Source: Vitis vinifera (lineage: Eukaryota > Streptophyta > Magnoliopsida > Vitales > Vitaceae). From it: a DNA stretch of 64,000 nt. Positions 1-9,612 of the stretch are shown one piece after another. The notes under the pieces were generated by a model. That model saw only the letters and a list, made by a program, of their open reading frames with translations. It ran no database searches and was not told the DNA's origin. Where the stretch lies: assembly GCF_030704535.1 (NCBI RefSeq), contig NC_081815.1, forward strand, positions 325,001 through 389,000, read 5' to 3'. A program made the position numbers and the translations under genes. Each line of letters opens with the position of its first letter. Positions within the stretch are counted from its first letter, which is position 1.

Positions 1-770
1 GCAGCTCATAGTGACGCGTGGCACGTGTTATCAGTCGGACCTTCATCATCCGGATTCCCCTGAGGATATGCATGGTGCAGTTATCCTATCCGGACCGCCT
101 CAAGGAAAGGCAAACGACGTTTCAGCTTCTCCTATCCAAGGAAGAGCAAACGACGCTGGCAGAGCGTAGACATCCGGATAATCTCCACAACACATCCGGA
201 TAATCAGCATGAGCCACCCGGATATAAATCGTCTGAATGGTCAAATAAAGTAAAGCGAGTCTTACACGCAATCACAACAAGCAGCCATGGTCCACATCTT
301 GTCACCTGCAGAGTGAGAAGACAAGAGGAAGCGACAGCAAGTCACTTCCCACGATCATTCTACATAACCACTTCCCACGATCTCTGACAGCCGCATCACC
401 TACCATGGTCTCTGACAGCCATTCGTAGGATGATAATGCTCCTACTGACACCTATTATCATCATTACAACATAAAATATCTCCTCACCATTAATGAAAGG
501 AGCAGTACCCCTGAAGTTATATATATATGCCTTCACACGCAGAAGAAGGGGATCCCCCTGGTAACCTCTTGAGACCTAGTAGAAGGCCAACTGGTTTATG
601 TCTCTCTCTCTTACCATGACTAACAAAACCATCGGAGGGTGCGTCCGGACACCCTGTCCGGATGCCTTTTGCAGGTACAACCGCTGAATCAAGAACCCCT
701 TGTGTGTTGAGAATCACGTGTCCATCCATCTAGTAGCAACGTGGACCACCGGATACGCGAGGCGACAACA
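1..770 (+). repeat. 5' LTR (first ~35 bases off-window)
   Basis: Direct repeat of 9648-10417 at a constant offset of 9647. It ends GACAACA at 770, directly before the primer-binding site. Differences from the 3' copy, counted by eye, lie near 35, 291, 470, 504, 596, 671, 727, 734 and 743. The LTR contains CACGTG near 21-26 and near 714, and six TCCGGA palindromes (49, 89, 173, 195, 644, 657). Confidence 0.97.
518..528 (+). promoter_or_regulatory. Candidate TATA box of the 5' LTR
   Basis: The run TATATATATAT at 518-528 is repeated at 10165-10175 in the 3' LTR. It is the best TATA candidate in the LTR and would place the U3/R border roughly 30 bases downstream. No transcript start can be read from sequence alone. 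Confidence 0.5.
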
Positions 771-789
771 TTGGCGCCGTCTGTGGGAA
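771..789 (+). other. Primer-binding site
   Basis: TTGGCGCCGTCTGTGGGAA follows the LTR end immediately. The TGGCGCCG core complements the CGGCGCCA-type 3' end found on plant tRNA-Asp, with mismatches further in. The precise primer tRNA is an inference. Confidence 0.85.
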
Positions 790-825
790 GCTTTACTTTT
801 TATTTTGATTCAGTCACTAGCAAAG

Positions 826-3111
826 ATGGCCACACCTTCCCAAAGTCGATCATCCGGTAGAGGGGAGGAAGATAATCTCGAATGGCGTCAGGCCATCGAA
901 AAAAGACAGTTGGCGAGCGAAAAACAGCTAAGAGCTCTCCTCCAGGAGACGGTGAGGTTAAGGGAAGAAAACGTTGTGTTACGCATTCAAGCCTCAACGT
1001 CAGGTTCTCCTCGTCGTCAGCGTTCAAGAGGCCAGGTGGCAAACTCAAGGCCAGAGCCAGAATCAATATATCCTGGGTCAACAGGAGCTGTCCCAGGAGC
1101 ATACAACGCAAGGCCCCATGAGCCACGTACACCTATGCCTCGAGCTCCCCGTGAGGAAAGCTCAGATTCCACTCATTTTTCAGCAAAGAGACAACGTGAT
1201 AGAAAATCACAGTTGTCAAGTTCTATGCGCGCAAGACTAGGCCCACAAGAGCCTGGGAGATCAAGGCCACCAGTAGCCACAACCCGGGCACCACGCCCCG
1301 ATCCTATGATCGCTCCCATGGTGCAGAACGTACCTCCGCATCGTGACCCCATGGTCACCCCAGCGATGCGGAACGTTCACTCACACCTAGCGGAACGACC
1401 AGCTGGGAGAAACCTCCCAAACGAGCCACCCATTGGCTCCATCAGCAAAAGGCTGGATGACATGCTCTCCACGCCCTTTTGCTCTCATATCACCCATTAC
1501 GAGCCCCCAAGGGGATTCCTCGTACCAAAGTTTTCCACATACGATGGGACCAACGATCCCTTCGATCACATCATGCACTATCGACAGCTTATGACGCTCG
1601 ATATTGGCAACGATGCATTGCTATGCAAAGTATTCCCCGCCAGCCTTCAAGGGCAGGCCCTCTCATGGTTTCATCGCCTACCTCCTTACTCTGTTGACAA
1701 TTTCAGGGACCTCTCTGAAGCTTTCGTGGGACAGTACTTGTGCTCTGCTCGACACAAGCAGAATATCAGCACCCTCCAGAACATAAAAATGAGAGACAAC
1801 GAATCCTTGAGGGAATTTGTGAAACGATTTGGCCAAGCCGTGCTTCAAATAGAGGCTTGCAGCATGGATGCTGTCCTACAGATCTTCAAGAGAAGCATCT
1901 GTCCAGGCACTCCATTTTTCGAATCGCTGGCCAAAAAGCCTCCTACAACGATGGACGATTTGTTCAGACGTGCTAACAAATATTCAATGCTCGAAGATGA
2001 CGTACGTGCAGCCACTCAGCAAGTTTTGGTTGCCGGACGGGCTTCTAGAGATGACGCGGACAGACATGCCAAACCTCCGGACCGGCCAAAACCAGTTGAC
2101 CGGAGGAAGAACGGGCCGAGTCGTCCGGATAGGCCGCCCATCACACCCCTATCCGTGTCATACGAAAAACTTCTTCCAATGATCCAAGGGTTGTCCGACT
2201 TCAGGTGGCCTAGACCCCTCGAAACGGACCCATCCATGAGAGACCGCAGCAAGAAATGCGCCTTCCACAAAGACCATGGTCATACAACAGAGACATGTCG
2301 GTCCCTCCAGTATCTGGTTGAAAGGCTCATCAAAGCAGGACATTTAAAACAGTACCTCCGCTCAGATACTGGAGGAAGGGACACATCTCAACATCATAAC
2401 TCTGGGGCCCCGAGGGCCCCAGTCGCCCCCAAGGCTGTCATAAACTATATCAACGGGGGCCCATCTGACGAGGAATACGATTCCAGGCGGAAAAGGCAGA
2501 AATTGCTGCGAGCCGCGTCAATACGCGAACGCATTAATTCCATCCGGCCGGGTCTCACTGGAGAGGGCCCTCGCCCCATAGATGGGACAATCATTTTCCC
2601 ACCAGTAGATCCCACCCGGACGCTACAGCCACATCGCGACGCCCTCATCCTCTCCCTAGAAATAGGAGATTTCGATGTAAGACGTATCTTGGTCGACCCA
2701 GGCAGTTCAGCCGATCTGGTGCAAGCATCAGTCGTTGGCCATATGGGACATAGTCTCGCAGGTCTCGAAAACCCCGGAAGAATCTTATCCGGATTCAACG
2801 GGTCATCAACCACATCCTTAGGAGACATTATACTGCCGGTCCAAGCTAGCCCAGTCACTCTCAACGTGCAATTCTCGGTGGTACAAGAGTTATCACCCTT
2901 CAATGTCATCTTGGGACGCACATGGCTTCACTACATGAAGGCCATCCCTTCCACATATCATCAAATGGTGAGTTTCCTCACCAACGAAGGGCAAACTGAC
3001 TTGTATGGCAGCCAGTTGGCCGCTCGACAGTGCTATCAAATAGCACGAGAAGCGGGAACTAGCCAGGAGGATGCATCTCCCCCTGAACCCAGCATTGCAC
3101 ACGACCAATAG
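826..3111 (+). CDS. gag-pro: Gag and aspartic protease polyprotein of the retrotransposon
   Basis: Capsid/nucleocapsid and protease part of the element, 761 residues from the first ATG after the primer-binding site (the open frame begins inside the LTR at 700, so the start is inferred). Residues ~240-330 form the retrotransposon Gag domain (GTNDPFDHI followed by WFHRLPP). Near residue 478 a CCHC-like knuckle C-x2-H-x5-H-x4-C is visible (CAFHKDHGHTTETC). The protease active site near residue 624 reads VDPGSSADL; retroviral-type proteases usually have D-T/S-G, so proline replaces the usual T or S. The frame ends at TAG 3109-3111 in the context CAA-TAG-CAA-TTA. The same frame stays open to TGA at 3292 and still looks like pol linker, so the stop is either a mutation or a programmed leaky stop. 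Confidence 0.9.
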   Translation: MATPSQSRSSGRGEEDNLEWRQAIEKRQLASEKQLRALLQETVRLREENVVLRIQASTSGSPRRQRSRGQVANSRPEPESIYPGSTGAVPGAYNARPHEPRTPMPRAPREESSDSTHFSAKRQRDRKSQLSSSMRARLGPQEPGRSRPPVATTRAPRPDPMIAPMVQNVPPHRDPMVTPAMRNVHSHLAERPAGRNLPNEPPIGSISKRLDDMLSTPFCSHITHYEPPRGFLVPKFSTYDGTNDPFDHIMHYRQLMTLDIGNDALLCKVFPASLQGQALSWFHRLPPYSVDNFRDLSEAFVGQYLCSARHKQNISTLQNIKMRDNESLREFVKRFGQAVLQIEACSMDAVLQIFKRSICPGTPFFESLAKKPPTTMDDLFRRANKYSMLEDDVRAATQQVLVAGRASRDDADRHAKPPDRPKPVDRRKNGPSRPDRPPITPLSVSYEKLLPMIQGLSDFRWPRPLETDPSMRDRSKKCAFHKDHGHTTETCRSLQYLVERLIKAGHLKQYLRSDTGGRDTSQHHNSGAPRAPVAPKAVINYINGGPSDEEYDSRRKRQKLLRAASIRERINSIRPGLTGEGPRPIDGTIIFPPVDPTRTLQPHRDALILSLEIGDFDVRRILVDPGSSADLVQASVVGHMGHSLAGLENPGRILSGFNGSSTTSLGDIILPVQASPVTLNVQFSVVQELSPFNVILGRTWLHYMKAIPSTYHQMVSFLTNEGQTDLYGSQLAARQCYQIAREAGTSQEDASPPEPSIAHDQ

Positions 3112-3290
3112 CAATTATTGGGTCCGGCGGACAAAGATCCCCCGGCAGCAGATCCCTTACAAACAATCCAAATTTCGGAGGAAAGCGATCACCTCACGAA
3201 CATCAGTTCCCTCATGACACAAGAAAAACTCAGAGCATACAAAATATCCTTCGAAGCAACCATGACATCTTCGCATGGACACATTCGGAT

Positions 3291-6200
3291 ATGAAGGGAA
3301 TTCATCCCTCTATTGCCTCTCACAAGCTTAACGTCTTTCCAGCAGCCAGACCCGTTCGACAGAAGATTAGACGCTTTCATCCGGATAGACAAAAAGTTAT
3401 CCGAAATGAAATTGACAAATTGCTGGAAGCCGGATTCATCAGAGAAGTATCTTACCCGGATTGGTTGGCAAATGTAGTGGTGGTACCAAAGAAAGAGGGC
3501 AAATGGCGAGTCTGTGTTGATTACACCAATCTCAATAACGCATGTCCAAAAGACAGTTTTCCATTACCACGAATAGATCAAATTGTGGATTCCACTTCCG
3601 GGCAAGGGATGCTCTCTTTCTTGGATGCCTTCTCCGGATATCACCAGATTCCCATGTCTCCGGATGACGAAGAAAAGACAGCATTCATAACACCACATGG
3701 CCTCTACTGCTACAAAGTTATGCCATTCGGACTCAAAAATGCTGGCGCCACTTATCAAAGATTGATGACTAAAATCTTCAAACCTCTGATAGGCCACTCA
3801 GTAGAGGTATATATTGACGATATCGTGGTTAAAAGCAAAACTCGAGAACAGCATATCCTTCATTTGCAAGAAGTTTTTCACCTCTTACGAGGGTATGACA
3901 TGAAGCTAAATCCTTCTAAATGCGCCTTTGGCGTGAGTGCTGACAAATTTCTAGGATTTATGGTCAGCCAAAGGGGTATAGAAGTCAGCCCGAATCAAGT
4001 CAAGGCAGTTATGGAAACACCTCCTCCCAGGAACAAGAAGGAGATACAACGTCTCACAGGCAAGCTCGTTGCGTTAGGACGTTTCATAGCCCGCTTTACC
4101 GATGAGTTGCGACCCTTCTTCTTGGCAATACGAAAAGCTGCAGCGCATGGGTGGACGGACAGTTGCCAAAGCGCTTTGGAAAGGATTAAGCATTGTCTTA
4201 TGCAACCACCCATCTTGAGCAACCCCATCCCAAAAGAGAAACTATACATGTATCTGGCAGTGTCAGAATGGGCAATCAGTGCCGTTCTATTCCGCTGCCC
4301 ATCACCCAAGGAGCAGAAGCCCATCTACTATGTCAGCAGGGCATTGGCAGACGTAGAAACCAGATATTCAAAAATGGAGCTAACAGCCTTAGCCCTTCGA
4401 AGTGCTGCCCAAAAGCTCCGGCCCTATTTTCAAGCTCACCCGGTGATCGTGTTGACTGATCAACCCCTTCGCAACATTCTGCACAAGCCAGATTTAACCG
4501 GGAGAATGCTACAATGGGCCATCGAATTAAGCGAGTTTGGAATTGAATTCCAACCAAGGCTATCCATGAAAGGCCAGGTAATGGCTGACTTCGTGCTAGA
4601 ATATTCCCGAAAACCCGGCCAGCACGAAGAATCAAGTAAAAAAGAATGGTGGACTCTGCGAGTTGATGGAGCCTCACGTTCATCAGGATCTGGAGTCGGG
4701 CTCTTATTGCAGTCCCCAACTGGGGAACATCTGGAGCAAGCCATCCGGCTGGGGTTCTCCGCGTCTAACAATGAAGCAGAATACGAGGCCATCCTGTCCG
4801 GATTGGACCTCGCCCTTGCTCTATCTGTCTCCAAACTCCGGATCTACAGCGACTCGCAACTAGTGGTAAGGCACGTCCAGAAAGAATATGAGGCTAAGGA
4901 CGCACGCATGGCGCGATACTTGGCCAAAGTAAGAAGCACCTTACAACAATTCACCGAGTGGACAATCGAAAAAATTAGGCGAGCTGACAATAGGCACGCT
5001 GACGCTTTGGCCGGCATAGCTGCCTCCCTCCCTATCAAAGAAGCCATTCTACTGCCCATACATGTGCAAGCCAAATCCTCTGTCGCAGAAGATTCCACTT
5101 GCAACACCATTGAGGCAAACCAAACGGATGATCAAGAATGGACGCATAATATTGCAGAATATCTCCGGGCAGGCACTTTACCCGAAGATCCTAAGCAAGC
5201 GCACAAAGTCCGGGTGCAAGCTGCCCGTTTCACCCTGATTGGGGGGCACCTGTACAAGCGATCCTTCACAGGGCCTTATCTTCGCTGTCTTAGGCATTCA
5301 GAGGCCCAGTATGTGCTAGCTGAATTACATGAAGGAATATGCGGAAATCATACGGGAGGACGATCCCTGGCACATAGAGCTCATTCACAAGGATACTATT
5401 GGCCAACAATGAAGAAAGACGCGGCAGCATATGTCCAAAAGTGTGATAAATGTCAACGATATGCTCCTATTCCACATATGCCATCAGCAGCATTGAAATC
5501 GGTCTCAGGCCCATGGCCTTTCGCGCAGTGGGGCATGGACATAGTGGGACCCCTCCCAGCAGCACCTGCCCAGAAGAAATTCCTCCTTGTCGCCACTGAT
5601 TACTTCAGTAAATGGGTAGAAGCTGAAGCATATGCAAGCATCAAAGATAAAGATGTCACCAAATTCGTATGGAAGAACATTGTTTGCCGCTTTGGAATTC
5701 CCCAAATCATCATAGCTGACAATGGTCCACAATTTGACAGCATTGCATTCAGGAATTTCTGTTCGGAACTGAATATCCGGAATTCATACTCCACGCCGCG
5801 TTATCCTCAAAGCAATGGGCAGGCGGAAGCCACAAACAAAACTCTAATCAATGCCTTAAAGAAAAGGCTTGAGCAAGCCAAAGGGAAGTGGGTGGAGGAG
5901 CTGCCCGGCGTCCTGTGGGCCTATCGAACCACACCCGGACGGCCAACAGGAAACACTCCTTTCGCCCTCACATATGGAATGGATGCAGTCATTCCCACTG
6001 AAATAGGTCTTCCTACTATCCGGACCGATGCAGCAAAACAAGAAGATGCCAACACAGAACTAGGAAGAAATTTGGACTGGGCAGACGAAGTCAGAGAAAG
6101 CACGACTATCCGGATAGCAGATTATCAACAAAGGGCATCAGCGCATTACAATCGAAAAGTCAGGCCCAGAAACTTCAAAAATGGTACGCTAGTACTTAGA

Positions 6201-6374
6201 AAAGTTTTTGAGAATACTGCTGAAGTAGGCGCTGGAAAGTTCCAAGCCAATTGGGAAGGACCCTACATAGTGTCTAAGGCAAACAAAAATGGAGCCTATC
6301 ATTTACAAAAGCTAGATGGCACTCCGTTACTCAGACCATGGAATGTGTCCAATTTAAAGCAGTACTATCAATAA
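3291..6374 (+). CDS. pol: Pol: reverse transcriptase, RNase H, second RNase H, integrase
   Basis: Enzymes for cDNA synthesis and integration; 1027 residues from the first in-frame ATG. The frame is open further upstream and family-like sequence begins near 3243, so the ATG is probably not a native start. RT occupies residues ~50-230, with DAFSGYHQI and the catalytic YIDD at 174-177. A conventional RNase H follows (~290-420). A second RNase H-like domain begins near 457 (VDGASRSSGSGVGLLL, later YSDSQLVV). Integrase has an HHCC zinc site near 675-715 and the DDE triad near D750 (GMDIVGPL), D810 (ADNGPQF) and E846. This frame is displaced by -1 from gag. Homology passes from the gag frame into this one near 3225-3250, so there is a frame break as well as the gag stop. 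Confidence 0.93.
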   Translation: MKGIHPSIASHKLNVFPAARPVRQKIRRFHPDRQKVIRNEIDKLLEAGFIREVSYPDWLANVVVVPKKEGKWRVCVDYTNLNNACPKDSFPLPRIDQIVDSTSGQGMLSFLDAFSGYHQIPMSPDDEEKTAFITPHGLYCYKVMPFGLKNAGATYQRLMTKIFKPLIGHSVEVYIDDIVVKSKTREQHILHLQEVFHLLRGYDMKLNPSKCAFGVSADKFLGFMVSQRGIEVSPNQVKAVMETPPPRNKKEIQRLTGKLVALGRFIARFTDELRPFFLAIRKAAAHGWTDSCQSALERIKHCLMQPPILSNPIPKEKLYMYLAVSEWAISAVLFRCPSPKEQKPIYYVSRALADVETRYSKMELTALALRSAAQKLRPYFQAHPVIVLTDQPLRNILHKPDLTGRMLQWAIELSEFGIEFQPRLSMKGQVMADFVLEYSRKPGQHEESSKKEWWTLRVDGASRSSGSGVGLLLQSPTGEHLEQAIRLGFSASNNEAEYEAILSGLDLALALSVSKLRIYSDSQLVVRHVQKEYEAKDARMARYLAKVRSTLQQFTEWTIEKIRRADNRHADALAGIAASLPIKEAILLPIHVQAKSSVAEDSTCNTIEANQTDDQEWTHNIAEYLRAGTLPEDPKQAHKVRVQAARFTLIGGHLYKRSFTGPYLRCLRHSEAQYVLAELHEGICGNHTGGRSLAHRAHSQGYYWPTMKKDAAAYVQKCDKCQRYAPIPHMPSAALKSVSGPWPFAQWGMDIVGPLPAAPAQKKFLLVATDYFSKWVEAEAYASIKDKDVTKFVWKNIVCRFGIPQIIIADNGPQFDSIAFRNFCSELNIRNSYSTPRYPQSNGQAEATNKTLINALKKRLEQAKGKWVEELPGVLWAYRTTPGRPTGNTPFALTYGMDAVIPTEIGLPTIRTDAAKQEDANTELGRNLDWADEVRESTTIRIADYQQRASAHYNRKVRPRNFKNGTLVLRKVFENTAEVGAGKFQANWEGPYIVSKANKNGAYHLQKLDGTPLLRPWNVSNLKQYYQ

Positions 6375-6510
6375 AAAGTAAACACAAGTGCAAATGAGAA
6401 AGAAATATGTTTTTATTGATATGAATAAATGTAATTACAAAGAGATCTCCGGACCACAAAAATATAGAAGGAAAAATTACAGCAGAAAAATTGCAAAAAG
6501 AGATAAACTA

Positions 6511-8944
6511 TCAGGGAACGGGCTTCTCGTAGAGCTTCTTTTCTTCACCCGGAGGAATCGAAGGGGTATCTCGCTTGATACCGTTCTTCTTCATACAGCA
6601 GCGATACCCAAAGATAAACGTATCATCAACTTGTTGCTGGTAATCCGCTGCAAGTTCCTCCCTTTCCACAGCAAACTCCCGTTCATGTTCTTCTTTTTGC
6701 ACATCCAGGCGCAGCTGCAAGTCTTCCTTCTGTTTCTTTTCATTCGAAACTTCTGTCCGGAGTTGACTCACTTCATCCCTTAGCCGGGCTGCCTCACCTT
6801 CCGCCTCATGTAGGCGGCCCGCAGTTGATTCTTCTCGACTCTTCGCCTCAGCCAACTCCACTCGGAGGGCTTCATTTTCCTCTCGCATGGTGGATAGATT
6901 GGCCTCAGCCTCCTCCATTCTCAGACGCAGCTGATTTTCAATCTCTTGGCGCCGAGAGGAGAAGGTCCTCATATAGTCTGCAGTCTGCAGCAGCTGAGTA
7001 AAAAGATCGTGTTGTTGAGCCATGCCGCGGAGGCCCCTCACCAGCTGACACGCAAACAAGAAAAGCAAAGACATAAATCGTACTACAACAAACACATCAG
7101 TGCAACAAAGAGTCAAAAAGCAAAAGCACAAGACAACGGTATACCGTTTCTATCATATCAAACATCTTAGCAGAGGGCTTGATGGCTTTCCAGTCGGGTG
7201 TAATCTGTTTTAGTTTAACTTCCAACTCCGCATAGCTGAAAGGGCTAGCAGGAGCTGCATCGTCAGCAGGTTCCTCCTCAGATGAGGAAACAGAAGGTGA
7301 CTCTTGTCCCGGATTCGGGACCTCCACATCTTCGTCCGGACGCATCTGTCCGGATACATCTTCAGCTGGAATTATTACCGGGGTGGCCGAAGTCTCAGTT
7401 GCCATCTCCACCTCGCCTCCATCCGGATGAGCGTCATGGGCAGAAGCGCAGCTAACTTCAATCTCTTGCTGCCGCTCTTGAAGCCGCCCAAGGAGTCCGG
7501 ACCGTAGATCGCGCGTCGAACGCGGCTTCTTTGAAGGAGGCCCTTTCACCGGGACTATGGCCAAGCGATCCGGGTCGTCGGAAGGCTGACTTTGGCTTTC
7601 TGCCCCCGCTTCCTCCAACGAGGTCGTTTCAGCTGCATCAGCATCCGGATTAAGGTTGCCCGGACGGTTGATAGATGCAGCTTCCTCAGCCACGTTAGCC
7701 AGACGCGCAACCGCGGCCAAGGAAGTGCCCGAATGGTTCAACCCCGACATGCGTCCGGGGCCGCTTGAGATAGAATGCGGAGCAGCGTTTATTGGCTCCT
7801 TTATCATTACTTCCCCCTCATAGGTAATTTGCGGAGGAGGAAACTCCTTGGGAGGAGTGGGTTCCTTCACATCCTTCCCATGCTTCTTCACCAGCTTCCT
7901 CCTTTTTGCTGGAGCTTTCTTTGGAGGAGAATCCGGACCCCGCTTCTGTCCGGGAGCCTTCCGGATAGTGCCTTCATTTTTCCTCTGATCTCGATCCTCC
8001 AGGAGCTTTCGCCGTCTCTCAGCATTAGCCTCTTTAGCTTCCTGATAGAGGGGGAGCTCCTTCATAGTATAATGCTCCCCAGGCACTATCTCATCCTTTA
8101 CCAGTTTCCTGGGGAGAATATTGATAACATATTCCTGGGACTCCCGGACGACCGCTATCAAATTTCGCGCGGAAAGCAATGTCTTGTAGGCCCTCTCCTT
8201 GGGATCTATCTCGAATAATTTGCAGACACAGGCGAAGGACGCCTTTTCCACCCAATCCACAAGGTGGCCCCTCAATTCCAGACCTGCATTAACAGCAACA
8301 AAAGGTGAGAATTCCGTCCTGGAAAATCAGCAAAAAAAAAATCAGCGAAGTAAAATCCGGACAAAGAATCGCAAAACAAGAATACCCGGAATTTTTAAGG
8401 TATAATTTGGAGAAAAGGGCCTCGACGCACGCTCCGGTAGCCCCGCCTATCCACCCCGGACCGCCACCAGCCCCTTCGCCCCTCCCTTTGTCGAATCTGG
8501 CAGCTCTGTCACCACTTGAAGGGAGGGCAGGTGCGCGGACACACTGAAGATATCATTTTTTGCTTTCTTCAGGGAATAGACAAAGAACACTTCCAGTAGC
8601 GTAAGGTCGAGGCTGTACAGCATGTTGATGATGCTGCATCCCATCAGCACCCGGACAAGGTTGGGATGAATGAAGATGGGTGGAACCTGAGAGAAGTGGA
8701 GGAATTCCTTGAACAACGCCGGCAGAGGGAACCGGAGCCCCGCGTTGAATTGTTCCTTTGTGAAGAGGATAACCTTTTCTTCACCTTTCTCAGTAGGCAT
8801 AGCCGCCTCCTCGTTCACCAAGTCTATAGATACGTCATTTGGGATGCAGAACCGCTCCCGGAATTCCTTCACATCTAATTTGTCTATCGCCTTTTCGCCA
8901 GCCTCGCTAACCCCGGCAGATGAAACAGTCTTTTTTGGAGCCAT
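6511..8944 (-). CDS. Antisense three-exon gene carried by the retrotransposon
   Basis: Minus-strand gene with inferred exons 8944-8455, 8283-7145 and 7044-6511. The introns are 8454-8284 (GT...TGCAG, phase 1) and 7144-7045 (GT...TGTCAG, phase 0). The exons sum to 2163 nt, 721 codons exactly with the stop, giving 720 aa. Residues ~1-200 are a globular domain (FPLPALFKEFLHF, VRVLMGCSIINMLY, GHLVDWVEKASF) recalling uncharacterised proteins of plant gypsy elements, possibly Pfam Transposase_28; this is from memory. A basic nuclear-localisation-like patch KRRKLVKK lies near 290. Acidic low-complexity sequence follows, then a long coiled coil at ~565-690. The gene ends 137 bp from the pol stop, tail to tail. 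Maize Grande elements are known to carry an antisense gene in the same position. Function unknown. Confidence 0.75.
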
Positions 8945-9399
8945 TTCTTACCACAAAGCCAAACCAAAATCTACATACAAAAGCAATGCAACGGTTCAAA
9001 CCAAGCAGTCAGAAAATACACAAACCCTAACCCAAAGCAGTCAGAAAACCCCCTCAAAACCACCCCCCCCCCCCCCCCCCCCCCCGAGCACCAACAAAAT
9101 ACCAACATTCAACAACAATTGCAAGCGACTTGTCCAAAACAATGCTCAAGCAAGCCAGAAACCAAGTTTAAAGAACCAGCAAACGCAACCAAAGGAATGA
9201 CAGTAGCAAAGAGGTACGTACCAAATAAAGCTCTGAAGAAGAAGAACGGTTACTGTCTCGGTACAAAATCACCAGCAGCAAACAAACGAAGTCGTTCGAA
9301 GTTTTTCTCAGAAAAGCAAAGGGCGCAGGAAAAAGCAAGAAGAAGAAAGGCTCTCAAGAAAATGCAGTAGGAAAAGATGCACAAAGAGGTACAGTGCCC

Positions 9400-9407
9400 T
9401 ATTTATA
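9400..9407 (-). promoter_or_regulatory. TATA box of the antisense gene
   Basis: On the minus strand the sequence reads GCTATAAATAGGGC, a textbook plant TATA box, about 456 bp upstream of the antisense ATG at 8944. A transcription start near 9370 is inferred. Confidence 0.65.
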
Positions 9408-9506
9408 GCAGGACAGCCGTGTTATCATTGAAACGACATATTGCCTGGGGATACACAGGGTCGGCGGCTCGTCATAAATGCCTTTTTGGCTTCCGCACCC
9501 CCACTC

Positions 9507-9516
9507 GCCACGTGGC
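9507..9516 (-). promoter_or_regulatory. G-box (GCCACGTGGC) upstream of the antisense TATA box
   Basis: A perfect 10-bp palindrome with the CACGTG core, ~100 bp upstream of the antisense TATA box. G-boxes are bound by plant bZIP and bHLH factors. The placement suggests an independent, inducible promoter for the antisense gene; regulation is inferred. Confidence 0.5.
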
Positions 9517-9596
9517 CCAATCAGACGAAGGGACCTCTTCAATTTTCAAAAGCCAGTTATTTTTAACCCGCCCATTTTTTGGGCAAAATAGGCAAG

Positions 9597-9612
9597 TTAA
9601 AAAGGGGGGCAA
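9597..9612 (+). other. Polypurine tract
   Basis: TTAAAAAGGGGGGCAA lies directly before the TG that opens the 3' LTR. It is the expected priming site for plus-strand DNA. Confidence 0.85.

Larger units (their letters stand above)
8945..9596. other. Leader and promoter region of the antisense gene, with poly-C tract
   Basis: Non-coding stretch between the antisense ATG and the polypurine tract. It contains a C run of ~23 at 9063-9085, purine-rich sequence, and the antisense TATA box and G-box listed separately. A plus-strand open frame here is proline runs from poly-C and is not a gene. Confidence 0.7.

Noticed and set aside
6388..6783. 131-codon plus-strand open frame after pol
   Set aside because: Lies opposite exon 3 of the antisense gene, whose coiled-coil coding pattern explains it. 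No domain on the plus strand.
8709..9200. 163-codon plus-strand frame with a proline run
   Set aside because: Opposite strand of antisense exon 1 plus the poly-C tract.
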